A DNA stretch of 8,256 nucleotides from Balneolaceae bacterium SMO_bin1 (GCA_003123965.1 NNSL01000362.1:1-8256); one strand, 5' to 3'; positions 1 through 7,827 are shown, numbered from the stretch's first letter. The notes: generated from the sequence alone by a model not told the origin. Made by a program: numbers and translations.

Positions 1-1
1 A

Positions 2-469
2 TTAATGATTTCGGCACGTATTGGAGGTGCTTTGGTAGCTATAGCAGTTGGCATGGCTCTCTACGCTGCAATTCGCTGGAAAGGGCAATCATTGCCATGG
101 TATTGGAAGCTGGTGATGGGCTTGGCCGCAGTAAAAGCCGGTGCACAGCTGCTGGCTTCCATACTGCCGTCAGAATTTTGGATGTCACATCACGCCTTGC
201 GCATATTTTACCTACACCTGCTGTTGCTGGGGGCATTCTCATTTATCCTTTTTGTTGCTACAGCAAAACAGCAGCAATCGAAGAAAGGGCTGGGCTTTGT
301 AGCAGTTAGCATCATTGCAGTTTTATTTAGTCTGATTGTACTTACCCCGCTCTGGCCATCGGCTTGGTTTGCTGCAGGAGTATTTAATGCTGTGGCAATA
401 ATTGCTGTAGTACCATCGCTGGCCGCTGTTTGGTTTTGGTATGGTTTACATCGCAACGGACAAAATTAA
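2..469 (+). CDS. Polytopic membrane protein, C-terminal part (5' end cut by window)
   Basis: The frame is open to the left edge. The ATG at 5 may therefore be an internal methionine rather than the true start. From that ATG the visible 154 residues are very hydrophobic, with likely membrane segments near residues 5-23, 32-52, 66-85, 96-114 and 118-148. A stretch around residues 66-76 (IFYLHLLLLGA) contains a histidine inside a membrane helix. From memory, this resembles the C-terminal half of Bacteroidota membrane proteins of about 400 aa that carry a similar 'YLHLxLLG' segment and have heme-copper-oxidase-like histidine helices. That assignment is inference. It is followed after 7 nt by the DUF3565 gene and then by two short membrane proteins with related helices, so it is probably the first visible gene of one operon. 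No catalytic function can be assigned. Confidence 0.7.
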   Translation, partial: LMISARIGGALVAIAVGMALYAAIRWKGQSLPWYWKLVMGLAAVKAGAQLLASILPSEFWMSHHALRIFYLHLLLLGAFSFILFVATAKQQQSKKGLGFVAVSIIAVLFSLIVLTPLWPSAWFAAGVFNAVAIIAVVPSLAAVWFWYGLHRNGQN

Positions 470-476
470 TCTGATT

Positions 477-686
477 ATGGAACAGGCAATAACCGGCTAT
501 CACAAAGATGAAAACGATGACTGGGTGGCGGAGCTGAAATGCGGGCATAACCGACACGTGCGCCATAACCCACCCTGGCAATTGCGGCCCTGGGTTACGA
601 CTAAAAAAGGGCGAAAGGAACACCTTGGTAACTTATTACGATGCACGAAATGCGATCGCAACGAACCTAAAGATTTTGAAACCTGA
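477..686 (+). CDS. DUF3565 family small protein, putative metal-binding
   Basis: This is a soluble protein of 69 aa. It matches my recollection of the DUF3565 family (Pfam PF12088): an N-terminal ITGYHKDENDDWVAEL segment, then CGHxxHxRHNPPW, RPWVTT and a late CxxC. Visible candidate metal ligands are Cys22, His24, His27, His30, Cys56 and Cys59. Zinc or another metal is plausible but unproven, and the family has no known function. I chose the ATG at 477, seven bases after the upstream stop. The in-frame ATG at 441 would add 12 residues unlike the family and overlap the upstream gene by 29 nt. The stop overlaps the next start (TGATG), which indicates translational coupling with the following membrane protein. 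Confidence 0.88.
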   Translation: MEQAITGYHKDENDDWVAELKCGHNRHVRHNPPWQLRPWVTTKKGRKEHLGNLLRCTKCDRNEPKDFET

Positions 687-1132
687 TGCCACTTATTAGT
701 CGAACATTTATCAAAGCCGGGATGGTCTATTTTGGCCTATCGCTGATTATGGGCCTGTTATTTGAGATTGATGCTGTTGCAGTGCCTGGTATCATGCCCT
801 TATTCTGGCATGCCCTTATGTTGGGTTGGATCACCCAAATTATCATGGGGGTTTCCATCTGGATGTTTCCCGGTCGGAATCGTGAAGAAGGCTTTAAACC
901 ACAAAAGTGGGGATGGCTTACGTTTATATTTCTAAACACCGGTTTACCCATTCGATTTGTGGCCGAGCCTTTAAGCATGATGAGCTCAAGTGAATGGTGG
1001 AATATTCTGCTGGTGATAGCAGCGGTACTGCATGTGCTGGCGGGTGTTACGTATTTAATTGAAATGTGGCCCCGCATTTTATCGAAGAAGAAGCAGCGGG
1101 AGCGCCGAAAGCGAAAACGGAGGAACTCCTGA
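686..1132 (+). CDS. Short membrane protein, cbb3 oxidase subunit I/NnrS-like (paralogue 1)
   Basis: This 148-aa protein has about four membrane helices (near residues 8-27, 37-60, 75-92 and 106-126) and a very basic tail (residues 134-146, rich in Lys/Arg). His42 is followed by GWITQIIMGVSIWMFPG at 47-63. This resembles the histidine-bearing helix of cbb3-type oxidase subunit I and NnrS proteins, but the protein is about a third of the length of a full subunit I. It could bind heme or copper or serve as a partial subunit; this is inference. The start lies in a TGATG overlap with the DUF3565 gene and no Shine-Dalgarno is evident, so translation probably depends on coupling. The next gene is a clear paralogue and begins in another TGATG overlap. 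Confidence 0.8.
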   Translation: MPLISRTFIKAGMVYFGLSLIMGLLFEIDAVAVPGIMPLFWHALMLGWITQIIMGVSIWMFPGRNREEGFKPQKWGWLTFIFLNTGLPIRFVAEPLSMMSSSEWWNILLVIAAVLHVLAGVTYLIEMWPRILSKKKQRERRKRKRRNS

Positions 1133-1134
1133 TG
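1119..1134 (+). promoter_or_regulatory. Shine-Dalgarno in a small hairpin, coupled start
   Basis: A strong GGAGG (1119-1123) precedes the ATG at 1132, in contrast to most starts in this window. GGAG (1119-1122) can pair with CTCC (1126-1129) around a 3-nt loop, which would partly hide the ribosome site unless ribosomes finishing the upstream gene open it. Together with the TGATG overlap this suggests coupled translation of the two paralogues. The stem is only 4 bp, so the hairpin part is tentative. Confidence 0.4.
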
Positions 1135-1542
1135 CCTGCTGTAAGTCGCTGGATGATTCGCCTGTCACTTATTTACTTTATAGCCGGTATATTGGCGGGA
1201 GCTTTCTTGTTGATTCACAAAGCTTATCCGTTGCATCCCACAGCATGGTTATTACTTCCCCTCCATATAGAAGTCACCATTTTCGGCTGGATTATACAGT
1301 ACACCCTTGGAACAGCTTACTGGATGTTGCCGCGGTACCTGAAAGGAAAGCCCCGAGGCAGCCGCTTGATGAGCTGGGTGATGGTACTATGCTTGAACCT
1401 TGGCATTGTATTTATAATTATTGATCCGCTGGAATGGGTTTCTATACAGCTGCGTTTTACGGGCCGGGTACTGGAAGTTATTGCCGTACTATTGTTTATA
1501 ATTTTGCACTGGAATAGAATAGTAACCTATCGAAACCGGTAA
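1132..1542 (+). CDS. Short membrane protein, cbb3 oxidase subunit I/NnrS-like (paralogue 2)
   Basis: This 136-aa protein has about four predicted membrane helices. It is a tandem paralogue of the preceding gene. Both begin MPxxSRxxI and share GWIxQxxxGxxxWMxP (here residues 52-67), which is 8 identities in 16 positions, each preceded by a histidine (His45 here). The start at 1132 is preferred over the in-frame ATG at 1066. It aligns with the paralogue's N-terminus, overlaps the upstream stop as TGATG, and has GGAGG at 1119-1123 eight bases before it. The 1066 start would add 22 residues within the basic tail region of the upstream gene. Function is unknown; a heme- or metal-binding respiratory role, or one linked to nitrogen oxides, is suggested only by resemblance. 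Confidence 0.82.
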   Translation: MPAVSRWMIRLSLIYFIAGILAGAFLLIHKAYPLHPTAWLLLPLHIEVTIFGWIIQYTLGTAYWMLPRYLKGKPRGSRLMSWVMVLCLNLGIVFIIIDPLEWVSIQLRFTGRVLEVIAVLLFIILHWNRIVTYRNR

Positions 1543-1598
1543 TGGAATCACCCAAAACACTTAAAATTAATTCAACAATTAGCGAAAGAAAATAGATT

Positions 1599-2883
1599 AT
1601 GTCATTCAACGATAAATATACCTCAGCCGAAGAAGCCGTTAAGCTTATCAACTCGGGCGACCGTGTGTACATTCACAGCGTGGCTGCTGCTCCCCAGCCG
1701 TTAATTAATGCCATGACAGCACGCGCGCCGGAGCTCGAAAATGTGGAAGTTGTTCATCTGCATACCGAGGGTGATGCACCCTACGCGCAGCCTGAATACA
1801 GCGACACTTTTCACACCAACGCGCTTTTTGTAGGAGCCAACGTGCGCAAGCCCGTTAATGAAGGTGGTGCTGATTATCTGCCCATTTTTCTGAGTGAGGT
1901 GCCCGGCCTGTTTCGCCGAAACATCATGCCCATTGATATGGCGCTGGTACAGGTTTCTCCGCCCGATAAACACGGCTACTGCTCATTGGGTGTTTCGGTT
2001 GATGCCAGCCGCGCTGCCCTGCAGGAGGCTAAGAAAGCTATCGCGCTGGTAAACCCAAATATGCCGAGAACGCACGGCGACGGTATTTTTCCATGCCAGC
2101 CGTTTTAACGCGCTGGTAAAGACGGATGAGCCTTTGCATGAACTAAATATCCCCGAACCCAACAGCACTGAACAGCAAATTGGAGCTAATTGCGCGGAAT
2201 TGGTTGAAGATGGCGCTACGCTGCAAATGGGCATTGGGGCCATTCCAAACGCGGTTCTGCAGGCGCTCGACAACCACCGGAATCTGGGTATCCACACCGA
2301 AATGTTCAGCGATGGGGTGATGGAGCTTGTAGAGAAAGGCGTTGTTAACGGTAAGAAGAAAAAGACACACCCCGAGAAGATCGTTGCCGGCTTCGTGATG
2401 GGCAGTCGCGATCTTTATGATTTTGTTGATGACAATCCCATGATTGCCATGCTTGATATTGCATATGTAAACGACACGGCAGTAATTCGAAAAAACCCAA
2501 AGGTTACGGCTATAAATAGTGCGGTTGAGGTAGATTTAACCGGGCAGGTTTGCGCAGATTCGATCGGTACGTATCATTATTCGGGTGTCGGGGGACAAAT
2601 GGACTTTATCCGCGGCGCGTCGCTAAGTGAGGGTGGCAAGCCTATCATTGCGCTGCAGTCGACAACCGGAAAAGGGGTAAGCAAAATAGTACCGCATCTA
2701 AAACAGGGCGCCGGGGTAGTTACAACGAGAGCCCACGTACACTATGTAGTTACAGAATACGGGGCAGCTAACCTGTATGGAAAAAATCTGCGTGAGCGTG
2801 CTAAGGCACTTATTGATATTGCGCATCCTGATCACCGCGAAACGCTGGAAAAAGCGGCCTATGAGCGATTTAACAGGTTGTAA
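1599..2883 (+). CDS. Acetyl-CoA hydrolase/CoA-transferase family protein (AbfT-like), frameshifted
   Basis: This is a cytoplasmic CoA-transferase of the acetyl-CoA hydrolase/4-hydroxybutyrate CoA-transferase family, which moves CoA between acyl-CoA and a carboxylate through a glutamyl-CoA intermediate. The reading frame breaks. The first part (1599-2108) ends in an out-of-family tail soon after NPNMPRTHGDG, and the family sequence resumes in the next frame with HASRFNALVKTDEP. Removing one base from the TTTTTCC run at 2086-2092 joins them into about 427 aa, normal for the family. In the joined protein the glycine loop QMGIGAIPNAV lies near 209-219, the catalytic Glu in GIHTEMFSDG near 234, GGQMDF near 331, and the C-terminal TEYGAANLYGKNLRERA begins near 385. 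All key motifs are present, so a sequencing indel is more likely than decay. Substrate cannot be told from sequence; butyrate, 4-hydroxybutyrate, acetate and succinate are all possible. The NmrA-like gene follows after 13 nt. Confidence 0.9.
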
Positions 2884-2896
2884 TTGAGCTGGAAAT

Positions 2897-3739
2897 ATGA
2901 AAATTCTTGTCACCGGAGCAAGTGGCAATGTTGGTGCAGAAGTCGTAAACGAGTTGAAAAATCGTGATTGCGATGTCCGTCTGGCACTGCGCAATCCGGA
3001 TGACGTAACGGCCGGCAGGATGCAAAAGGTAAAATTCGATTTTGCCGATCCAGCAACATATCACACCGCATTCAATAATGTTCAACGCGTTTTCTTAATG
3101 CGGCCGCCAGCCATATCAGAGGTCGAAAAATACATATTTCCGGCTATTGATGCGGCTGCAACGGCGGGTGTACGGCACGTCGTGTTTTTATCGCTTCAGG
3201 GTGCGGAAAGTAATCCACTTGTTCCGCATCATAAGATTGAAGAGTATCTCAAAAAATCATCCCTGCATTGGACCTTCCTGCGCCCCAGCTTCTTTATGCA
3301 GAATTTGAGCACCACGCATCGGCATGAGATAAAAGATCACGACGAAATATTTGTACCTGCGGGTAAGGGAAAAACAAGTTTCATCGATGTGCGCGATATT
3401 GCCTCAGTGGCCGCCTTGACGTTATATGAGCCCGGACATTTGAATAAAGCGTATGAGCTGACGGGAACGGAGCCGTTAAGCTATCACCAAGTGGCCCGGA
3501 TATTCTCCCGTGTTCTCGGTCGGAAAATAACGTATGCGAATCCGTCAATTCCACGTTTTGCGTATCGAATGTTTCAGCGCGGTGAAAACCTGAAATTTAT
3601 AGCCGTGATGATCGCTCTTTATTCAACGGTCCGTTTTGGACTTGCAAAGGAAACTACGAGTACCCTTTCAGAACTGCTCAAGCGACCCGCTATTTCGCTG
3701 GAACAGTACATAGAGGACTACCGCGACAGCTGGTCCTGA
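2897..3739 (+). CDS. NmrA-like NAD(P)-binding protein (atypical short-chain dehydrogenase)
   Basis: This complete 280-aa protein has a Rossmann fold. The N-terminal KILVTGASGNVGAEVV contains the GxxGxxG dinucleotide-binding loop (residues 7-13). Other family features are VVFLSLQGAE, HHKIEEYL, WTFLRPSFFMQNL and SFIDVRDIA. This pattern fits the NmrA/HSCARG-like atypical SDR group, whose members act as NAD(P)H-dependent oxidoreductases (for example on quinones) or as redox sensors. The classical SDR YxxxK active site is not seen, so a specific reaction cannot be named. It starts 13 nt after the CoA-transferase stop and is probably co-transcribed with it. Its 3' end faces the convergent patatin gene. 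Confidence 0.9.
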   Translation: MKILVTGASGNVGAEVVNELKNRDCDVRLALRNPDDVTAGRMQKVKFDFADPATYHTAFNNVQRVFLMRPPAISEVEKYIFPAIDAAATAGVRHVVFLSLQGAESNPLVPHHKIEEYLKKSSLHWTFLRPSFFMQNLSTTHRHEIKDHDEIFVPAGKGKTSFIDVRDIASVAALTLYEPGHLNKAYELTGTEPLSYHQVARIFSRVLGRKITYANPSIPRFAYRMFQRGENLKFIAVMIALYSTVRFGLAKETTSTLSELLKRPAISLEQYIEDYRDSWS

Positions 3740-3751
3740 ATATTATATAAG

Positions 3752-3766
3752 AGAGTTAACTCTTTT
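3752..3766. terminator. Possible weak bidirectional terminator between convergent genes
   Basis: AGAGTTAACTCT (3752-3763) is a perfect 12-bp palindrome followed by more T residues (run TTTT at 3763-3766). It lies 12 bp after the NmrA stop and about 30 bp after the restored patatin stop on the other strand. The stem is short (4-6 bp) and AT-rich, so it may be only a weak terminator or a chance palindrome. A second, imperfect AAGGC...GCCTT repeat lies at 3778-3794. Confidence 0.25.
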
Positions 3767-3792
3767 ACTTCAGCACAAAGGCTTTGGCTGCC

Positions 3793-6008
3793 TTAGAAAG
3801 CGTATCCGATATTGAGCTGCAAAGAGTAGGGACCGTCCGCGTTCTGGGTCATCAGTGTCAGTGAAACGGGTCCGATGAGCGTCTCTCCACCAAGGCGAAC
3901 GCCGACGCCACTATCAAATTCAGATGGTTTAATATTCCACGACCATCGTCACTTAACCTGGCGCTGTTCCAAAGCATTTGCAGGTGTGTTTTTCGCGAGA
4001 GGCTAAGTTGAGCCCCAACTTTTAGCAGTTGCATATTAACCCCCGATAATTCCTGCACATTATACCCCAGCAGTTGAAATTGCCGATCAGAAAAAAGACG
4101 AATCGGTACCGCTCCGCCGGTATAAAATCGATAATGAAGAGGAATCGGCGCCCCGCCACTATAGGTGCGTCCCACACTGATACCCGAAATAAGAGAAACA
4201 TTTGTTGATATCGGGTACCGCATTTCGGAGTCGATGACATGTTGTGAGAACGTGCTTCCGCTACCCCAGCGTGAACTTGAAAAATCTGATTTAAGTGCCA
4301 ATTTATACCCGCGGGTGGCAAAGTTCTCTCGATCAAACGTATCGGAATACATCAAAAATTGTCCTGTCAGCAGGCCGTTTACATCGGTTAGCAGAAGCGT
4401 TTCGCCAATCGCTTCATCCAGGTTGAAGCCTTCGGCGTGCAAACCTACACCGAGATATAATTGAGGCAGTATCGCAATTCCAACTTGCGTTGATAGGGAG
4501 AGTTGTTCCAGGTTGACAGTAGAAACTTGTTGCCCGTTGTCCTCAAAAATGTTAAACGGGCTTCTTGTGGCACGGGCGCCAACCGTTAAGCCTGCTTCGG
4601 GGTACAGCGATATCGGTAAAAAGTAACTGCTTTGCAGCTGCAATTGTTCTCCCAACCGCAGGTCGGCAAGCAGGGCATCGCCGGGTGTGAAAAGTTCTCT
4701 GAAGGAACCGCTTAAAAGCAGGGAGGCTTTGTAGTGACTGTCGTATCGTGCACCAAGACCCACCGTTTGTTCTGTTTCAGCCGAGAGGGAAATTCGCAGT
4801 ATATGTCCTTTTGCATCGGGTACTTGCTGCATTCGGTAACTTAGCTCGCTGAATGATCCGGAACTGAAAATTCGGGTCAGTTTTTGCTCCAGGTCCGCAA
4901 TTGAGTATTGCGAGGGAGTCTGAATATTCAGCGCACTTTTTAATCGCTCGCGCAAATAATCGTCTGCTCCGCTAATAACCACTTCTTTGATCAGCAGGGA
5001 ATCTGAAGTAGAAATTCGGGGTGGAGGCATCCTTTTTTCGTTACCGAGCGAATCTGCCAGCTCTCGGAGCCGAGGCAGCAGTTTGCGGGCCGCTTGTTCG
5101 CCGCGGCGGATGAGCTCTTGCGCTTCATTGAAATCGAAGGCCGCGAAATTAGAAACGTCGGGTTTAATTAGAAAATCAGTTAGTGCAAGCTGCTCTTCAT
5201 CCGATATTTTTCGGCCAAAGCCCACCGACTGCAGCAAAACGTCAATAAATGTATTGAGGCTGTCTACCGGTTCTACGGGCAGGCCCACATCAGAAGAGAT
5301 CACAAAGTCGGCCCCTAGTTTGATGGCATCGGAGGCGGGGATATTCCGTGCGATGCCCCCGTCGATAAAATATGTGGTATCGAGTTTTACAGGCTTGAAT
5401 ACACTGGGTATGGCAATGCTGGCGCGAATTGCTTCCGGCAGGTATCCCCGATTCAGGTGCACCCCATTGCCCGTTGCAAGGTCAGTGGCAACCGCGGCAA
5501 AGGGAATGGGCAATTGCGTAAAATCGGATTGATCGTGGTACGGCAGGGTGAGCCGATAGAGCAGCATTGCAATTTTACGCCCTTGGATAAGGCCCTGCGG
5601 TAGCCTGACTGTCCCTTCCCTGTAGGGAAAATTTAGCAGTGTCTGGGTCTGGTTTCTTTTTTGAAAGATAGATTGAACCTCGCGCGGCGTTTGGCTGTCA
5701 AACAGTTCCTCCCAGTCGTTATTCAGCGCAATTTCTTCGAGCATGGCAGGGGAATAACCAATCGAATATAGTCCGCCAACCACAGCGCCCATACTGGTAC
5801 CGGCTACCACATCTACGTGAATGCCCGCTTCCTCAAGCACCTTCAGCACCCCGATGTGAGCAAATCCTTTGGCTCCGCCGCCGCTTAGTGCCAGCCCGAT
5901 TTTGGGACTTTTGTGTCCGTCAGTATGGGTGCTCTGGGGTTGAGCAGTATTGCTTATACCAAACAGAGAGGCGGTTAGGATCAGTAATATTCTAATAAAT
6001 CGTTTCAT
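3793..6008 (-). CDS. Patatin-like phospholipase with POTRA and outer-membrane beta-barrel (PlpD/type Vd-like), 3' frameshift
   Basis: The predicted lipid acyl hydrolase begins with a signal peptide (about residues 1-22). The patatin domain follows, with the SGGGAKG oxyanion loop (42-48), the nucleophile Ser72 in GTSMG, and Asp216 in DGG, which together form the Ser-Asp dyad. Residues about 338-412 form a POTRA-like module (IKEVVISGADDYLRERL onward). The rest is a BamA/Omp85-type beta-barrel. This order matches PlpD-type (type Vd) proteins, in which the barrel anchors the phospholipase in the outer membrane. As written the frame stops at 3858 after 716 aa with an odd tail. Reading the same strand one frame over gives EFDSGVGVRLGG and later LQLNIGYAF, ending at TAA 3793-3795, a proper barrel C-terminus with terminal Phe. 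One base appears to be missing near 3936-3950. The restored length is about 738 aa. It is transcribed towards the NmrA gene. Confidence 0.9.
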
Positions 6009-6167
6009 GAATAGAATTCCGTCTGTAATACCAAGGTGTTAAGCAATTCTGGGTTTTGCGTTGGGCGCATTTTATGTAGTATTTAACAATAAGTCATCAA
6101 GGTATTAATATTATACTGGTTAAGGTTCCCGGTGAGATGATTTTCCGAAACCGTAATTGATATCATT
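6009..6167. other. Gene-free spacer upstream of the patatin gene
   Basis: About 160 bp lie between the stop of the small membrane protein gene and the patatin start, both on the minus strand. A perfect TATAAT on the minus strand (6115-6110), about 100 bp before the patatin ATG, could be a -10 box, but I see no matching -35 hexamer at the usual distance. No strong terminator or conserved ORF is visible. Confidence 0.3.
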
Positions 6168-6545
6168 CTATGGTTTTAATATCTGCTTGACAGCAGGAAG
6201 TTGCGTGATAATAAGCATTAAAATGCCGGTCAATCCGTATACAAGCTGAAGCGGTGGGTCGGCATGGTAGCCGACCATAGCAATTTCTACACCGATCCAG
6301 ATAATAAGCGCCAGGCTTACGATTACAGCACCATTCCACGACCATTTAAGTGAGCGTATTAGGCCGTAAAAGACGACAGTCGGCACTATGCCCAGCATAA
6401 CAAAAAGTATAATGCCGGGAACCAGGTAATTGCTGAAGGGGGCACCATCAAGGAGCCTAAGCGGCATATGGAGCAAGCCTCCGCTCGGATCCAAAATTAA
6501 AGCTCCGCCACCCCAAAGTCCGCTCAGTGCTTGAAAAATCATCAA
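6168..6545 (-). CDS. Small multi-pass membrane protein, unknown function
   Basis: From the first TTG (6545) this gives 125 aa with membrane segments near residues 42-62, 71-91 and 99-116, and an N-terminal helix that is cut off by this start. Notable stretches are GGGALILDPSGGLLHMPL and LLDGAPFSNYLVPGIILF. I recall similar small membrane proteins in Bacteroidota, but no function is known to me. TTG at 6545 (ATG at 6542 follows it directly) is the most upstream canonical start. The frame stays open further upstream, however, and reads HRGRSRAFAFYLLAG immediately before it, a natural basic N-terminus plus first helix. That suggests the true start is an ATT at 6593, placed 7 nt after AAGGAG (6606-6601). 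This would overlap the end of the 292-aa membrane protein gene by 14 nt and give about 141 aa. Both genes are likely one operon. Confidence 0.75.
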   Translation of the reverse strand: MMIFQALSGLWGGGALILDPSGGLLHMPLRLLDGAPFSNYLVPGIILFVMLGIVPTVVFYGLIRSLKWSWNGAVIVSLALIIWIGVEIAMVGYHADPPLQLVYGLTGILMLIITQLPAVKQILKP

Positions 6546-6579
6546 GCCTGCAAGTAAGTAAAAAGCAAATGCCCGCGAT

Positions 6580-7458
6580 CTACCCCTGTGAATAACCAGA
6601 CTCCTTGATATTTTTAAAAATTAGAACTGTACAGCCGATAGAGATAAAGGTAACCAACGGGATAATCACTATCGCCGGCATTATGTTTTGCCCGAGTAAG
6701 CCCATGGCAATAATTTTGGCCACAAGGGCCGTCATCAAAATTGATAAGAACACAAAATAGGTGGGCGCCAACAGGTAGCCGAAGGGCCGACCTTTGATAA
6801 ACAGCAATCCCGATACAAATGAAAGCGGCAGCAACAAGCCGAGATCCAGTCCCTGTACAATAAGTGTGGTATAGTGCTCGGTTTGTGCAGGAATTATGGT
6901 GCCGTCAAGTAATGGTGGCACTACCACGCCAAGCCACATCAACCCGATAATAACACTGTTGAAAATGAGAAATCCCCCGGTCCACTTTTTAGGTATGGAC
7001 GAATGAAAACGATTTGCCAGTTTGCTGGGGTTGAGCGTGAGTAATGTTAATGAAAAAGCAAAAAAGGAGGTGCCAAGCAGTGCAGTGTAAACGAGAAATA
7101 AGATATTGTACATGCCCATGACCAGGTAAAACAGATAGGTAACAAGAAAATAACCCAACACTCCAGCCAGCAGGTATCCGCCTTTTAATGATCCCTTTCG
7201 CACCCAAAACAGAGAAATTATCAGCAGCGGAACTGCAAGAAAAAGCGTGATAAAATCCTGCGCGATGCCTTGCGGGGCCACATCGGCCGACATGTGCTTG
7301 TATAGCCCTTTGCCGTAAACGGTGACGATCTCACCGCGTACCGATTCAATCTGGTAGGGCCCGGAACCACCGGTAGAAAAGATACCGGCTGATGATGCGA
7401 TAATAGCCAGAAAAATGATAATGGTTGATAATGTCGTGATGGTTGAGCTGTATTTCAT
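6580..7458 (-). CDS. Eight-helix membrane protein, unknown function
   Basis: This 292-aa protein has about eight membrane helices, near residues 10-28, 69-86, 93-114, 117-141, 160-182, 198-222, 226-255 and 260-281. An extracytoplasmic loop between helices 1 and 2 (about 30-68) contains YQIESVRGEIVTVYGKGLYK followed by an HMSADVAPQGIAQDF segment. No cleavable signal peptide, ATPase or catalytic motif is seen, and I do not recognise a named family. Similar proteins seem to occur in Bacteroidota and Firmicutes, but that is from memory. The ATG at 7456-7458 has no Shine-Dalgarno; the upstream bases are AT-rich, as is common in Bacteroidota. The downstream small membrane protein starts within or just after its end, so the two probably work together or share regulation. 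Confidence 0.82.
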   Translation of the reverse strand: MKYSSTITTLSTIIIFLAIIASSAGIFSTGGSGPYQIESVRGEIVTVYGKGLYKHMSADVAPQGIAQDFITLFLAVPLLIISLFWVRKGSLKGGYLLAGVLGYFLVTYLFYLVMGMYNILFLVYTALLGTSFFAFSLTLLTLNPSKLANRFHSSIPKKWTGGFLIFNSVIIGLMWLGVVVPPLLDGTIIPAQTEHYTTLIVQGLDLGLLLPLSFVSGLLFIKGRPFGYLLAPTYFVFLSILMTALVAKIIAMGLLGQNIMPAIVIIPLVTFISIGCTVLIFKNIKESGYSQG

Positions 7459-7780
7459 ACCAATTAAATTGTGTGGTTTTCATTGGTCAGACTAATCTCA
7501 ATATCACAAATTTGATGCCACCATAGGGTAAGGATGCTGAAACTATGGTAAAAGTGAATGCAAGTTCATTGTAGTATAGGACAGGAGCCTGATTTTTTGA
7601 TTTATATGCAGCCGGGTGTAATGTTCATGTTGACAGAAAGGAATGCTCATCAAGCTATTGCATCAATCGTATGTGCCAACGTAAGAGGAGTGAAGATGCG
7701 TAAAGGGCTTGTCAGGAGTAACCGATTATGCGGGTGTTGATTCATACCATTTCAACTCCCTATTTTTTGAGAGGGTATAG

Positions 7781-7796
7781 TTTGCAGTCATGCAAA
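7781..7796. promoter_or_regulatory. Inverted repeat, candidate operator 1
   Basis: TTTGCA-GTCA-TGCAAA is a perfect 6-bp dyad with a 4-base spacer. It shares the core TTGCAG-N3-TGCAA with the repeat at 7812-7827. Such a dyad suits a dimeric helix-turn-helix regulator, which cannot be named from sequence. It lies about 240 bp upstream of the porin-like start. Confidence 0.35.
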
Positions 7797-7811
7797 TCTG
7801 AAAATCTTGTT

Positions 7812-7827
7812 ATTGCAGAATTGCAAT
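7812..7827. promoter_or_regulatory. Inverted repeat, candidate operator 2
   Basis: ATTGCA-GAAT-TGCAAT is a second perfect 6-bp dyad with a 4-base spacer. Its centre is 31 bp from that of operator 1, about three helical turns, so two bound dimers would sit on the same face of the DNA. The gene controlled could be the porin-like gene downstream or the divergent membrane pair. Confidence 0.35.

Noticed and set aside
441..476. Upstream ATG for the DUF3565 gene
   Set aside because: It adds residues that do not match the family and overlaps the preceding gene by 29 nt; 477 fits family length.
1066..1131. Upstream ATG for the second membrane paralogue
   Set aside because: The paralogue alignment and the GGAGG site support the start at 1132.
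2080..2110. Programmed ribosomal frameshift in the CoA-transferase
   Set aside because: There is no classical slippery heptamer with a downstream structure, the family does not use frameshifting, and two other indels in the window favour a sequence error.
4987..5532. 181-aa ORF antisense to the patatin gene
   Set aside because: It is rich in Ser and Arg, as expected for the shadow of a conserved coding strand, and the opposite frame has clear catalytic motifs.
7558..7740. 60-aa plus-strand ORF in the intergenic region
   Set aside because: No recognisable motif, no ribosome site, atypical composition (several Cys), and it sits in a region that looks regulatory.
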